In this document: positions 51,308 to 60,273 of the stretch, piece after piece
Layout of the letters: the number at the start of each line of letters is the position of its first letter
Position numbering within the stretch: position 1 is the first letter of the stretch
DNA from: CAZDWZ01 sp964509425
GTDB lineage: Bacteria > Bdellovibrionota_C > UBA2361 > SZUA-149 > CAZDWZ01
Assembly (NCBI GenBank): GCA_964509425.1
Contig: CAZDWZ010000003.1
Span: 372,001 to 436,000, forward strand
DNA: 64,000 bases
Reading direction: 5' to 3'
Notes under the pieces: generated by a model
Told to the model about the DNA's origin: nothing
The model's database searches: none
The model's input: the letters and a program-made list of their open reading frames with translations, nothing else
Made by a program: the position numbers and the translations under genes

Positions 51308-52231
51308 TTGGTAGGGGGCGTTAAGATTTTGAAACAGAAATTTCTCGGATTAGGACTAGTCACCGCTATTTCCGGTTGTGGACTGTTGCTCTCTCTCGCA
51401 GGCGATGCCGCGGCAGCGCTTCCCGCTCAAATTCTCGACGGAGATGCGAAGCCAACCGCAGTTAAGGTTGGTCTCGGACTTTGTGACAGCCCGACCGTGG
51501 ACGGGAAAGGAAATCTGTTCTTCCTTGACCGGAGCTCGGGCGACATCTGGAAGCTGACCGACAAGGGCGATGTCGTTAAGGATCAAACTAAAATCGAGGG
51601 CGCTCGTAGTATCGCGGTTGAAAAAGCGGGTGGATTCGTCGCCGGTTTACCGAAGCGTTTTGCGCATCACGCTCCAGGGGAAGCCGAGCGCATTCTTGTA
51701 GGCGGCGATATCATAGGATTGGTTGAGGATATTTCGGTTGGAAAATCCGGTGCGATGTTCCTTTCGAACGGAACCTCTGGAAACTCAGTATTTTATAGAA
51801 CGGCCGAGGGCGGAAGAATTGCGCAGCGTGGAGTGAAGGGTGGAGTTGGCGGACTTGCGTACGTCGACGAAAAATCAACTCTCTATGCCTCTCAGCCAAC
51901 GGAGAGCAAGGTGCTGGCGTTTGATACGAGCAACGAGGGCTTCCTCGGTGTGAACGCAAAAACGGCAGTGCCAAAAGTGTCCGACCCAGCGGGATTGACC
52001 ATCGATGAGTTGGGTGACCTCTATGTCGCGAGTCCGAAGGAACGGGCGGTGTTCGTGTTTGCTCCCGACGGAAAAGAGATCGGGAAGATCGAGCTTCCTT
52101 CGGAAGCGGGTAAGCCAGCTCCGGCTCCGACGAACGTGATTTTCGCCGGACCGGATGTGAAGACTCTCTTTATCACCGCGGATGGCGGTCTTTGGAAACT
52201 CCCCCTGAAAGTGGTCGGATTGAGCCGTTGA
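51308..52231 (+). CDS. Exported beta-propeller protein (SMP-30/NHL-like)
   Basis: About 300 residues with a signal segment (LGLGLVTAISGCGLLLSLAG). The body has repeats of the kind 'PTVDGKGNLFFLDRSSGDIW', 'GLAYVDEKSTLYASQPTESK', 'GLTIDELGDLYVASPKERAV', typical blades of SMP-30/gluconolactonase and NHL propellers. The start is uncertain: TTG at 51308 or TTG at 51329, which is better placed after GGTAGGGGG. A cysteine near residue 24 lies in SGCGLLL and could be a lipobox. Role unknown. Confidence 0.65.
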   Translation: MVGGVKILKQKFLGLGLVTAISGCGLLLSLAGDAAAALPAQILDGDAKPTAVKVGLGLCDSPTVDGKGNLFFLDRSSGDIWKLTDKGDVVKDQTKIEGARSIAVEKAGGFVAGLPKRFAHHAPGEAERILVGGDIIGLVEDISVGKSGAMFLSNGTSGNSVFYRTAEGGRIAQRGVKGGVGGLAYVDEKSTLYASQPTESKVLAFDTSNEGFLGVNAKTAVPKVSDPAGLTIDELGDLYVASPKERAVFVFAPDGKEIGKIELPSEAGKPAPAPTNVIFAGPDVKTLFITADGGLWKLPLKVVGLSR

Positions 52232-52341
52232 ACGGTGAACTTAGCCGATAAAATCGCTAGAAATTTCAGCTGGTTAAGCTTCGCTGGAAGCATGTTCGCC
52301 CCTCGCGAGGATTAGTTGTAGGGGCCGCTTGTAGCAGGAAC

Positions 52342-52731
52342 GTGGAAGTTATGTCCGAGCCAGTTCTAGGTAAATCAAATATCGGAACTCTAGCGAGTAA
52401 CGGTAAGGAGCATGCACAAGGCGCGTTCCTGGTCACATCAAGTCTTATTGTCCTTCAAGCATTAGACGGCATCCTCACCTCGATGGGAGTCAGCCGCTAC
52501 GGTGTAAACGCTGAAGGAAATCCGCTGCTTCGAGCACTTATGAGCGAGTTCGGAAATGTCCCGACGCTCGGCATGGTGAAAATTACCGCAATCTTATTCA
52601 TCCTCGCGCTGAGCTACTACGCTAAACGACTGCCTTGGATCCATAACGCGATGGGCGCCATTTCCTGTGTTTACCTCTTCGCAGCGGTGCTTCCGTGGAC
52701 GTATGTCCTCTTCATCTCCGAGTGGCTGTAG
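52342..52731 (+). CDS. DUF5658-like small membrane protein
   Basis: 129 residues with an N-terminal soluble 25 residues and four likely spans (AFLVTSSLIVLQALDGILTS, MVKITAILFILALSYYA, NAMGAISCVYLFAAVLPW and the end). ALDGILTSMGVSRYGVNAEG-NPLLRALM is the DUF5658 pattern. Function unknown. The start at 52342 is open to a later ATG at 52351; neither has a strong ribosome binding site. Confidence 0.65.
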   Translation: MEVMSEPVLGKSNIGTLASNGKEHAQGAFLVTSSLIVLQALDGILTSMGVSRYGVNAEGNPLLRALMSEFGNVPTLGMVKITAILFILALSYYAKRLPWIHNAMGAISCVYLFAAVLPWTYVLFISEWL

Positions 52732-52829
52732 TCCCCGCTTACTCAGATTCCTTGAACAAATAGTCGTCACCCGGAAGATTTTTAACGCTAAGACAGGGCC
52801 TTTCTTGCGCCGTATGCTACGCTTCCCTC

Positions 52830-53339
52830 ATGCGCATTACTCAGTGGGGCGAGTACGGGGTTCATTTCGCGGTCTATCTGGCGCGTCGTTCTCGAGACGC
52901 TTCGACTACGGTCGGGGCCGCTGAGATCGCCGAAGCACAGCGAATCGACCTCCAGTACGCCCAGCAAATCCTAAGAAGACTCCGGCAGGGGGGAATAATC
53001 GAGAGCGTTCGGGGTCCTCAGGGCGGCTACCGCCTCAAGCGTCCGCCTCACGAGATAACGCTTCTTGAGATTCTTCTCGCGACTGAAGGCGAAACTTTCG
53101 AGCTTGTTTGCGACGCCAAGCCGCTGAGCGCCGAGAGCTGTCATCCGGCGACGTCGTGCGGGCTCAGAAAAATCTGGTCGGAGCTCAGGGCGCATGTGGA
53201 CGAGTTTTTGAAAGCTCATACGCTCGACAAGCTTGCCGAAAATCCTACGGGAGCTTTCCCGCCGAAGCCCGACTTTCCGGTAATCATCGGAGGATCGAGC
53301 GCTTCCCGTGACCGTTCAGCTTCTCCAGAGCGAGCCTAG
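52830..53339 (+). CDS. Rrf2-family regulator with three conserved cysteines
   Basis: 169 residues. The winged helix starts MRITQWGEYGVHFAVYLARR, with DLQYAQQILRRLRQGGIIES and VRGPQGGYRLKRP, and the signature loop C94, C104, C110 (VCDAKPLSAESCHPATSC) resembles the Fe-S ligands of IscR, though with C-x9-C-x5-C instead of C-x5-C-x5-C. An iron-sulfur or redox sensing role is likely for the family. No Isc or Suf gene is nearby. It overlaps the convergent HEAT-repeat gene by 56 bp. The C-terminal 35 residues are Pro/Ser/Ala-rich and may be poorly conserved. Confidence 0.85.
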   Translation: MRITQWGEYGVHFAVYLARRSRDASTTVGAAEIAEAQRIDLQYAQQILRRLRQGGIIESVRGPQGGYRLKRPPHEITLLEILLATEGETFELVCDAKPLSAESCHPATSCGLRKIWSELRAHVDEFLKAHTLDKLAENPTGAFPPKPDFPVIIGGSSASRDRSASPERA

Positions 53340-53802
53340 CTGTTCGCGCGACGTAGGGGTCTTTGTCTTCAGCCGCGGAGCGGAGCGCATCCGTGGCATC
53401 AAGTGCGGGCGTGCCGATTTTACCAAGCGCCCGTGCTGCCGCTCGCCGCACCCAATGGGACTCGTCGTTTAGGGCCGTAATCAAAGCGGGTACTGCAGGC
53501 GCCGCTTTCTCTCCCATAAGACCAAGATATGACGCGGCGGCTGTTCGCTTCGTGGCCTTGTCACTCGAGAGCTCTCGAATATACTTCGCGAGCACCGGAT
53601 TGCCACCGGTGGGCAGGCGTTTGACTTTCGCCGTGCTTTCGCTGCGGCGGTAATAGCGATCTTTCACCGCTTGTATGCGGGCGGCATCCGGGTCCACTGC
53701 CGGTTCGTCCATAAGGGGGAGAAACGCAGCGCATCCTGAATAGAAGACGAGAAACGGCACGAGCAGAACAGCCGGGCGATTTTTGATGAAATGCTTGAGC
53801 AT
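53284..53802 (-). CDS. HEAT-repeat lipoprotein
   Basis: 172 residues. Signal with lipobox LVFYSGCAAF (C24), then helical HEAT-like repeats: NPVLAKYIRELSSDKATKRT, GEKAAPAVPALITALNDESH and RRAAARALGKIGTPALDATDA. The W-V-R-R-A-A-A-R-A-L-G and 'VPALI-AL-D' strings are the PBS/HEAT pattern. Probably a scaffold at the envelope. Faces the Rrf2 gene and overlaps its 3' end. Confidence 0.8.
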   Translation of the reverse strand: MLKHFIKNRPAVLLVPFLVFYSGCAAFLPLMDEPAVDPDAARIQAVKDRYYRRSESTAKVKRLPTGGNPVLAKYIRELSSDKATKRTAAASYLGLMGEKAAPAVPALITALNDESHWVRRAAARALGKIGTPALDATDALRSAAEDKDPYVARTARLALEKLNGHGKRSILR

Positions 53803-54002
53803 GAAAATTCCTAAAAGTTCTGGAATCGAGCAAATGCTTCGACCGGTTAATCTCGGGTTTCAATCGGGCTTCGGCACCCATTTTCCGGGCACATTATTAA
53901 TCCGGATAGATCGTTAACTTCCGATGCCGGATTGATTGAGATATATAATCTTCGATTGTTTATCCGTCTATGCTTGTATTGCCGACCCCGAAGAGGAAAG
54001 GG

Positions 54003-54641
54003 ATGAAACTTATGAGACTGAAATTTCTCTCGATTTGCTTTGTCGGAGTTTGCTGGGCAGCAGATTCTGCCTCGGCTGACTCCTGCGATGCGAAGTTTCA
54101 GGATGTAAAGGGAAAGTCGTCGCTTGGATCGGCCGGCACCTGGGCGAATCTTCGAGGCTCGGAAGGGTCACTTAAGGCCGAGACACAAAAGCTGTTGACG
54201 GAAGGGGAAAAGACGCTGAGTGGTGTTCCCGCGCCTGCCAATTTTTGTGGTGAAGGGTGTGAGCTTGCAAAGCAGCCAATACTGGTTTTCCGTTCTACTC
54301 CAAATAAATTTCTCGATGACTACGGTGACGCGGAGGATTGTAAGCAGCGCTTTGCGAAAACGAAACAGGATCCAATCCGCTACAACTCACAGCATTTCAG
54401 CTCGCTTGAGGATCTAAACAGTTGGTTTTCAGACTTCTCGCAAGGGAAGGGCAAAGAAGGCGGAGATTTATATCAGCGTTGCCCAGGTGATTGCAGCCCT
54501 CAATATACCAATCTCATTACGCGCGACGGGGCGAAGTATGTGTTGTCGTCCGAAGTGGTATGCGGTCCGGCCCGTGATAAATCGGATAATCAATACCAGC
54601 TGACGTCTTCGTACCGATGGCGCTGCGAAAAGAAGGGGTAA
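54003..54641 (+). CDS. Exported cysteine-rich protein
   Basis: From ATG at 54003 (after AGAGGAAAG) the product is 212 residues with a signal segment (FLSICFVGVCWAADSASADS) and about eight cysteines in the mature part, including CGEGCELAKQP and YQRCPGDCSPQY, which suggests disulfides. No family recognised. It lies between the HEAT lipoprotein gene (divergent) and the methyltransferase gene (convergent). Confidence 0.65.
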   Translation: MKLMRLKFLSICFVGVCWAADSASADSCDAKFQDVKGKSSLGSAGTWANLRGSEGSLKAETQKLLTEGEKTLSGVPAPANFCGEGCELAKQPILVFRSTPNKFLDDYGDAEDCKQRFAKTKQDPIRYNSQHFSSLEDLNSWFSDFSQGKGKEGGDLYQRCPGDCSPQYTNLITRDGAKYVLSSEVVCGPARDKSDNQYQLTSSYRWRCEKKG

Positions 54642-54646
54642 AGCAG

Positions 54647-55552
54647 CTAGGCGGGTAGCCTCACCCAGGTGAGCTCGTGTTTGTTGTGGAATAGATGGAA
54701 GACTTCGGAATCCGGAATCTTCGCGAATTTCTTCGCAACATTATAGCCGTTCTTTCCTTGGAACTTTAGTGTGCAGACGAACTTCATTTTGGGGTACTGG
54801 GTGAGAAGAGGAGAAACCCACTCAAGGAGCTTCTCCGGATAGCAGGCCAGATCCGAAAAAATCCAATCTGCTTCCTCCAGATATTGCGCGTCGATCGTGA
54901 ATGCATTTCCCTTCAGAAAGGAAATATTTTTTCGCGAATCCAACGATGGGTCGAGCGGCGAACGATCAATCGCGGTCACTTCGGCGCCAAGCTCCGCGAG
55001 CACCCAGGACCAACCCCCGGGACTTGCTCCCAGGTCGATACATCGGTCACCGCGAGACGGCTTTAGATCGAGGCGCGTGAAAAGTTCCCACAGTTTTAGG
55101 TATGCGCGGCTCGGAGGCTCAAACTTATTCTCTTCGAATTGAATTTCGCCGTTCGGGAAGGAACTCGAGCATTCGGACGCAGCGAGGATCATTCCGGGCT
55201 CGATGAGGCTCCACGAGCCGAGCGCGCCCTTCTTCACCTCAGCACCGAACACCAAAGGACGAAATTTTATAGGGGGGAGCGCTTCTTGGATCAGCTTTGC
55301 TCGCCGATGGTGGTCAAAGGAGTAGAGAACCCAGTTGCGCTGAATCGCCCTGAGCTGTTTTGCCGCGTCTGCGATTGAAGCGATCTCGAGAAACTGTGGA
55401 TTCCTCCAAATGTTCTCGGCCCAATAGCTCGCCGGCTGTTTTGCGGAAGAAAGTATCAGTCGGCCGTAAACGGCTTCCACGGAGCCGACGTCAGACTGCA
55501 CTTGCTCGACGAGATCCTCAGGAGCAAGAAAGGCGGTAAGCCGCTTGCTCAT
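54647..55552 (-). CDS. rlmM: RlmM-like 23S rRNA methyltransferase
   Basis: 301 residues, 23S rRNA 2'-O-ribose methyltransferase (C2498) type. N-terminal THUMP-like part, then the FtsJ/RrmJ fold: DRCIDLGASPGGWSWVLAEL (SAM loop), VTAIDRSPLDP, WIFSDLACYPEKLLEWVS (catalytic Asp), FVCTLKFQGKNGYNVAKKF (catalytic Lys) and HLFHNKHELTWVRL (catalytic Glu). All members of the K-D-K-E tetrad region are visible. Shorter than E. coli RlmM (366). Its start overlaps the stop of the upstream unknown gene (ATGA), so they are co-translated. Confidence 0.85.
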   Translation of the reverse strand: MSKRLTAFLAPEDLVEQVQSDVGSVEAVYGRLILSSAKQPASYWAENIWRNPQFLEIASIADAAKQLRAIQRNWVLYSFDHHRRAKLIQEALPPIKFRPLVFGAEVKKGALGSWSLIEPGMILAASECSSSFPNGEIQFEENKFEPPSRAYLKLWELFTRLDLKPSRGDRCIDLGASPGGWSWVLAELGAEVTAIDRSPLDPSLDSRKNISFLKGNAFTIDAQYLEEADWIFSDLACYPEKLLEWVSPLLTQYPKMKFVCTLKFQGKNGYNVAKKFAKIPDSEVFHLFHNKHELTWVRLPA

Positions 55553-57021
55553 TTCACCGCAAACAATTTAACCTTGAATCCAAGCTTCCAGGCGAACTTC
55601 GTGAAGCCTTCTTGAGGCGCGTTATCGCCGGATGTGCGCATCGTCAACGTAGCCCCGTCCTCAAGCTTGCCGCTCAATTCGGAGAATTCACTTTCTTGGA
55701 AGTCCTTTGACGCCCTTCGGACACTTCTCGTGTCATACGCACCAGGGAAGACAAATAGCCCGCTGGAGTCTCGATAGAAATACGCGGAGTAGCTCGTCAG
55801 GCTGCTTCTAGAAATCTCTCCGCCCTTTTTTCCGAAGTCGAGAGTGAAGACCATCGCCGGCCGTTTTCCGTTCACGAGGCTTGTGACGACCTTTTTTGCC
55901 CGGATCGCCTCGCGGTCCGCATCGGTAAGCTCCTGACCGTAAAACCCAATGGAGACTGCCCCGGTCTCTGGATAGAGGAGCCCGAAAGTTTCCTTGACGC
56001 TCATCGCCATATCGTCCGCGCTCACCGTGCCATATTCGCCTTCACGAATACCGTCGCTTGATGACGCCGATGACGATCCGCTGGATGGATTAGTTTTCGA
56101 GGACGATTCCGTCGAGGTCCCTGAGCTGCTTCGATCGGAAGATTTTGTTGGCTCCGGATCGCTCTTCGGAGCACTGCTCGTTCCGCCGTCGCTCACGTGG
56201 ATAATCGGAGCTTTAAAGGCGAGATCCCAAATGAGCCGCACCCGCTTTCCACCCTCGAGAAGCTTTTCGGCTGTTTGCTTTGAATTTCCCATCACGATCG
56301 ATTCCCGGCTCAGATCGCCACCAAGCCCAGAGGCAACCGGAAGTTCCTTCTTGATCACATATGAAAAACTGAGCGGATCGTCGCCCGCATTCGGCGAACG
56401 ATAGCTCGTTTTTACTCCGCGAACTGTGGCTTGTGAAAGAGTTGTAGCACCCTGTTCGAGGAGAAAGGTAATCGAGAAGCTATTCGGCTTTTTCGGGAGG
56501 AGCCCCGTGCTTTTGATTCCAAACCGATCGCTTTCGGAGATGAGGTCCGCGTACAACCCGACGAAGAGTTCGCTCTCTTTCGGATCCCAAATTGCGACCG
56601 AATCTTTCCACTTATCGTTACCGAGCGTAATCTCTTCGGCCGGTACAGCAGAAGGAGAGGCAGAAGGTGAAGCTCCTGGCGTCGTTCCATCCGGCGCCGG
56701 CGTAGGGCTTGCACTTGGGTTCTCTCCAGTCTCCGGAGGAGGAGTAGGAGTCGAATCTCGAGTGCCGACATATATTCCGATGATGACCAACGCGATGATG
56801 GCGATGGCTATAATATAGGGCTTGGCGCTATTTTGCTCGGAGGCGTTTTCGTCCATCTCCGGTGGCCTCGTTGGCTTCTGATATTTCGGCTTCTGCGGAA
56901 GGCTGGGAACACTGGCAGCAGCAGGCTGCTCCGGCTCAACCTTGGGCTCTTTCGCCAATTTACAGTCCACACAAAGAACTGCTTGGGGACCGACTTCCTT
57001 TCCGCATTCTGGGCAAAGCAT
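55549..57021 (-). CDS. Zinc-ribbon membrane protein with duplicated unknown domain
   Basis: 490 residues. Residues 1-20 form a zinc ribbon (C3, C6, C17, C20: CPEC...CVDC). A Pro-rich cytoplasmic linker, one span at 69-86 (YIIAIAIIALVIIGIYVG), a Pro/Ser/Thr-rich linker, then two similar beta-rich domains, 131-275 and 328-490, separated by a Ser-rich linker. Aligned parts: DSVAIWDPKESELFVGLY with ETFGLLYPETGAVSIGFY, and SESDRFGIK with TDADREAIR. The architecture suggests a zinc ribbon inside the cell and duplicated domains in the periplasm. No known family. It is translationally coupled to the rlmM-like gene. Confidence 0.75.
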   Translation of the reverse strand: MLCPECGKEVGPQAVLCVDCKLAKEPKVEPEQPAAASVPSLPQKPKYQKPTRPPEMDENASEQNSAKPYIIAIAIIALVIIGIYVGTRDSTPTPPPETGENPSASPTPAPDGTTPGASPSASPSAVPAEEITLGNDKWKDSVAIWDPKESELFVGLYADLISESDRFGIKSTGLLPKKPNSFSITFLLEQGATTLSQATVRGVKTSYRSPNAGDDPLSFSYVIKKELPVASGLGGDLSRESIVMGNSKQTAEKLLEGGKRVRLIWDLAFKAPIIHVSDGGTSSAPKSDPEPTKSSDRSSSGTSTESSSKTNPSSGSSSASSSDGIREGEYGTVSADDMAMSVKETFGLLYPETGAVSIGFYGQELTDADREAIRAKKVVTSLVNGKRPAMVFTLDFGKKGGEISRSSLTSYSAYFYRDSSGLFVFPGAYDTRSVRRASKDFQESEFSELSGKLEDGATLTMRTSGDNAPQEGFTKFAWKLGFKVKLFAVK

Positions 57022-57349
57022 TCGCGTCTTCTCTAGATTCAGTTCATTAAATCTTTCTGCATCAATTCACCGGCATCCTTTGAGCTCGCGAGCGTGCGTT
57101 CGTTGCCTCCAGTTCGGTCTCGACCGCACTCTCGTCAGCCCGCGTCAGGTGCACTTTCGATTCGAGTCACAAAATGTCCGGATAAGGCGCCGGGACAAAT
57201 ATTACCTAAGCAATCCAGTCAGATGCATACTACAGCAAGAAGGATTGAAAACAATCGCTTTTCTGCGTGTGCCTGCATCTAACAGCATAGCGACAATCAC
57301 CAATTCTATCGAGATTGAATCGGAATTGGCTTTCAAAGCACCGGCTACG
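57022..57349. other. Intergenic region between divergent genes
   Basis: 328 bp. No gene is supportable; the downstream frame stays open far upstream but antisense to the zinc-ribbon gene and without a start that has a ribosome binding site. I see no strong palindrome or promoter. Confidence 0.4.
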
Positions 57350-58822
57350 ATGAGTGAAGAAGATTTTTACAAAATTCTCGGAGTGAAGTTTGACGCGACT
57401 CCAGACGAGGTCCGCCACGCGTACCGGAAGCATGCGAGGGTATCGCACCCGGACGTCGCACCGTCTCAGACTCAAAAAGAACAAGACTTCTTTCAAAAGG
57501 TGAGCGAGGCGTACGCCGTCCTCTCCGATCTGCAAAAGCGGAATGCGTATAATAAGGCACACGGGTTCCCGTTCGTAGACTTCTTCGATGACGAAAACCC
57601 GGAGAATAGAAATGAGGCGCCAAAAAAGGGAGAGCCCGAAGCTCCCGGAAAGATTGTTTCAAATCTGAGCGGAACCAAGGACCTCTGGAAAAAGCTTCGG
57701 AAGGACAAACAGGGATCTGACGAGCGAGTCTCCGACAAGGTTGCGCAGGCCGACCCGAAAACGATGGAGGCCGAATCCGACGAACCACCGATTGCCGCGT
57801 GGGGAGAGTTCGATGATCAAGGTTCAAAAGGCGAAAAGGGAAAGAGCGTTTTCTCATGGCTTCGCCGCGGGAAGAGCGATCGCAACACAGAGGAGCTGCG
57901 AAAATATCAGGACGCAATCCTGAAGGCGAATAACATTGCTCCAGTTGATCAAGAAACTTGGCAAGCAGACAAAGAGAACCAATCGCGCCGTCAGCGGCCG
58001 GTTGAAGAAAAGCCGATCGCCCCAGGTGCGGGCAGGATTGAGGAGCGGATGTTTCAGTTCCGGGTGACGAGCTACGAGTCGTTCCTCGGCACTCAGCGTC
58101 AAATTGCGTTTCCGAGCTCGGGGCCTGACGGGTTTGTGCGGCTCAACGTAAAAATTCCGAAGGGCGTCACTGACGGCACTCGAATGCAGATCTCCCGAGG
58201 CTGGGATCGAATCAGCATCAAGGTCGAGGTGGTCGAGGACCGATTTTATCGCGTGTCCGGCTCCGATTTGTGGGTGTTTGCTCCCGTCACCTTGAGTGAG
58301 GCGGCGATTGGAGTGGCATTTCCGGTGCTCGGGCCCGATGCCAGCGTACAATGTTCGGTTGGCGGCAAGGAACGTTTCCTCGCTCAGGAGCGGCTTGCGG
58401 AACGAGGTTTTTCGAAAGAGTCTGGGAAGGGCGATATCATCGTTCAGCCCTACGTCGTTCCTTCAAGTCTTCCGGCCGAACTGAGCAGCGAGCTCGCCGC
58501 CTGGGGTGGTAAAGAGGTTTCCGAATCGGCAAAGCGAGCCCGCGCCGGAACTCCGCAGATATTTGGTGAGACGGGAGTTATCGTCGTCACCGTGAGCCCA
58601 GCAGAACTTTTCCAAGCTTCGAAGGTCTCCTTTGACACCGGAGGTGCCGACTCATTTGAGATACCCGCGGGCTGGACCGGCGGCCTCCTTCGATCCGCGC
58701 AGGGTCGAGAAGTGGTTCCGTATCTCCTTCTTCCGCCGAATAGCGGAGACATGCTCCAGGAGCTATCGAACCGCGTGAAAAGTGTGGCCGCCCGGAGTGC
58801 GCGAGACGAGATGGTCGGGTAG
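57350..58822 (+). CDS. DnaJ-family co-chaperone-like protein
   Basis: From ATG at 57350 the protein has 490 residues. The J-domain is at about 4-70 (EEDFYKILGVKFDATPDEVR, ARVSHPDVAPS with the HPD motif). Residues 75-220 are a charged, Lys/Glu/Pro-rich linker without zinc finger or Gly/Phe repeats. 230-395: the DnaJ C-terminal substrate-binding part (VRLNVKIPKGVTDGTRMQIS, FYRVSGSDLWVFAPVTLSEA). A further ~95-residue domain of unknown type follows (TPQIFGETGVIVVTVSPAE to the end). It is more like a CbpA or specialised J-protein than the DnaJ/DnaK pair; dnaK is not in the window. No strong ribosome binding site is visible. Confidence 0.75.
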   Translation: MSEEDFYKILGVKFDATPDEVRHAYRKHARVSHPDVAPSQTQKEQDFFQKVSEAYAVLSDLQKRNAYNKAHGFPFVDFFDDENPENRNEAPKKGEPEAPGKIVSNLSGTKDLWKKLRKDKQGSDERVSDKVAQADPKTMEAESDEPPIAAWGEFDDQGSKGEKGKSVFSWLRRGKSDRNTEELRKYQDAILKANNIAPVDQETWQADKENQSRRQRPVEEKPIAPGAGRIEERMFQFRVTSYESFLGTQRQIAFPSSGPDGFVRLNVKIPKGVTDGTRMQISRGWDRISIKVEVVEDRFYRVSGSDLWVFAPVTLSEAAIGVAFPVLGPDASVQCSVGGKERFLAQERLAERGFSKESGKGDIIVQPYVVPSSLPAELSSELAAWGGKEVSESAKRARAGTPQIFGETGVIVVTVSPAELFQASKVSFDTGGADSFEIPAGWTGGLLRSAQGREVVPYLLLPPNSGDMLQELSNRVKSVAARSARDEMVG

Positions 58823-59229
58823 GGCCGCCACGAGAGCAGGTGATCGCCGCTCAAGTAGAAACCTTGAGGGGAGCCATCGCTCTCAAAATCCCGACGGCTG
58901 AAATCCTACAGAAAAAAATTTAGTTGGAGGAGCTTTCCACGGCGAGCGCTCTCAACGTCGAGCCTCACACTCGACCCTGAGCAGAGCCAGATCCATGGAC
59001 GCTGCAGTGCGGTGGTAAACTCTGGTGGCGGGGAAAACACAATCCAAGAAACTACGGCCCGGCGTCCTTCGCAAAGTATTTCAGGCGGGGAAGGGAGTGT
59101 TGGGGTCCCCGCGGTGTGCGGCTGTGCCGTTGCATGCCGGGGATCAAAAAAAGATTCCGTATCAAGAAAAAAGTGAAGATAAGTCTTGACGACTTTTCGG
59201 GGTATCATCAGTGATTTTCGAATGCACAT
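58823..59229. other. Intergenic region before HNH gene
   Basis: 407 bp with no supportable gene. The HNH frame closes 15 bp before its start, so no longer N-terminus is available in frame. No strong hairpin; TTGACGACTT near 59189 could be part of a promoter but lacks a well-spaced -10. Confidence 0.4.
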
Positions 59230-60120
59230 GTGAGAACGATGCTCTCGCTGATGAAGAAACATGAAGCCTCGGGTCTTGTTGAACAGTTCAAGGGAAAGAC
59301 CGTACAGGAGGCGGAAGTGATTGCTGCGTTGTTGAACCCGGTCGCTCAGAACGAGATTCGAGACAGAGTTAAAGTGGTGGCGGTGAAAGCGCCGGAAGTG
59401 GATGCGCGGCAAGCGACTGTTGGCGCGAGCGGCGAGGTTTGTGAGAAAACTAGTTGGTTCCGATCGGAAGTAAACTCGAAGGAAGAAAACGTAGTGGCGG
59501 AGAAGTTGTACCATGTTTCGTTTGCTGCGAATGAAGATTTCATGAAGCAGCTGGAGCGGGCGAAGGAGTTGAGCTTTCAAGGGAACAAAGACGATCTCGC
59601 TTTACAGAATGTGCTGGGAAAAGCGCTCGGTGAGTATTTGAAGCGTAGATGTCCGAAGGAACGAGAAGCGCGGCGGCAGGCGAGAAGGGAGAAGAAGGCC
59701 GCAGCGCAAGCTGCCTTAGAGGCCGTTGAGAATCTCAAAGTCGATACTGTTGCACCGGCCGCCGCTGACGTCGTTTCAAAAGTTAGCGAGCCAAATGCAC
59801 CGATGGCTGGGGACGCATCGAAGGAAATTGCGAGCCGCTATGTCCCTGCGGCGACGCGCGATGAGGTGCTGGTTCGTGATGGGTTTTGCTGCACGTTTGA
59901 AAGTGCAGAGGGAGTGAGATGTGGCAGCCGGAACAATCTCGAAGTGGATCACATCGTACCGTTCGCTGTCGGCGGGGAGACAAAGCCGGAGAACTTACGG
60001 ACGCTTTGTGCCCCGCACAATTTGCGTGCCGCTTATGAGGTGTTTCCAAAGGGGTTTATGGATGCTTGTGTTGAGCGAAGAAAGGAAGGGCCGGGTAACT
60101 TTCGAAATTTTTTGCCGTGA
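59230..60120 (+). CDS. HNH endonuclease-like protein, N-terminally short
   Basis: 296 residues from GTG at 59230. The middle (KLYHVSFAANEDFMKQLERA to about 145) and Lys/Arg-rich region match the body of a dispersed HNH family common in deltaproteobacteria and relatives. The C-terminus has the HNH core: VLVRDGFCCTF, RCGSRNNLEVDHIVPFAVGG (D-H) and LRTLCAPHNLRAAY (N/H). The usual N-terminal ~100 residues of this family (the 'hxxGY-SLFxYCV' region) are absent and there is an in-frame stop just upstream, so this is a shortened or decayed copy. Nuclease function unproven. Confidence 0.75.
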   Translation: MRTMLSLMKKHEASGLVEQFKGKTVQEAEVIAALLNPVAQNEIRDRVKVVAVKAPEVDARQATVGASGEVCEKTSWFRSEVNSKEENVVAEKLYHVSFAANEDFMKQLERAKELSFQGNKDDLALQNVLGKALGEYLKRRCPKEREARRQARREKKAAAQAALEAVENLKVDTVAPAAADVVSKVSEPNAPMAGDASKEIASRYVPAATRDEVLVRDGFCCTFESAEGVRCGSRNNLEVDHIVPFAVGGETKPENLRTLCAPHNLRAAYEVFPKGFMDACVERRKEGPGNFRNFLP

Positions 60121-60273
60121 GAGATTTTTGTGTGTGGCACTCATGTTGAGGGCTGTCCGATAGGGTTTGCTCGGCAGTGAGCCTAGTGCTTGAGAGTTTG
60201 AATCTCTCCTTCGCGATTTGCACCTTTGCAGGCAATGTGGCGACCTGTGCACCGGAGTGCCTGGGTTAGGCCT

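Noticed and set aside
56942..57349. Longer N-terminus for the DnaJ-like protein
   Set aside because: It would run antisense through the zinc-ribbon gene and adds no recognisable domain before the J-domain.
60183..60213. tRNA-like 3' end: GAGAG-TTTGAAT-CTCTC followed by CTTCGCG
   Set aside because: The arm looks like a T-stem and loop, but C56 is replaced, no matching 5' acceptor strand (CGCGAAG) lies 70-90 bp upstream and no D or anticodon arm can be drawn. At most a fragment.
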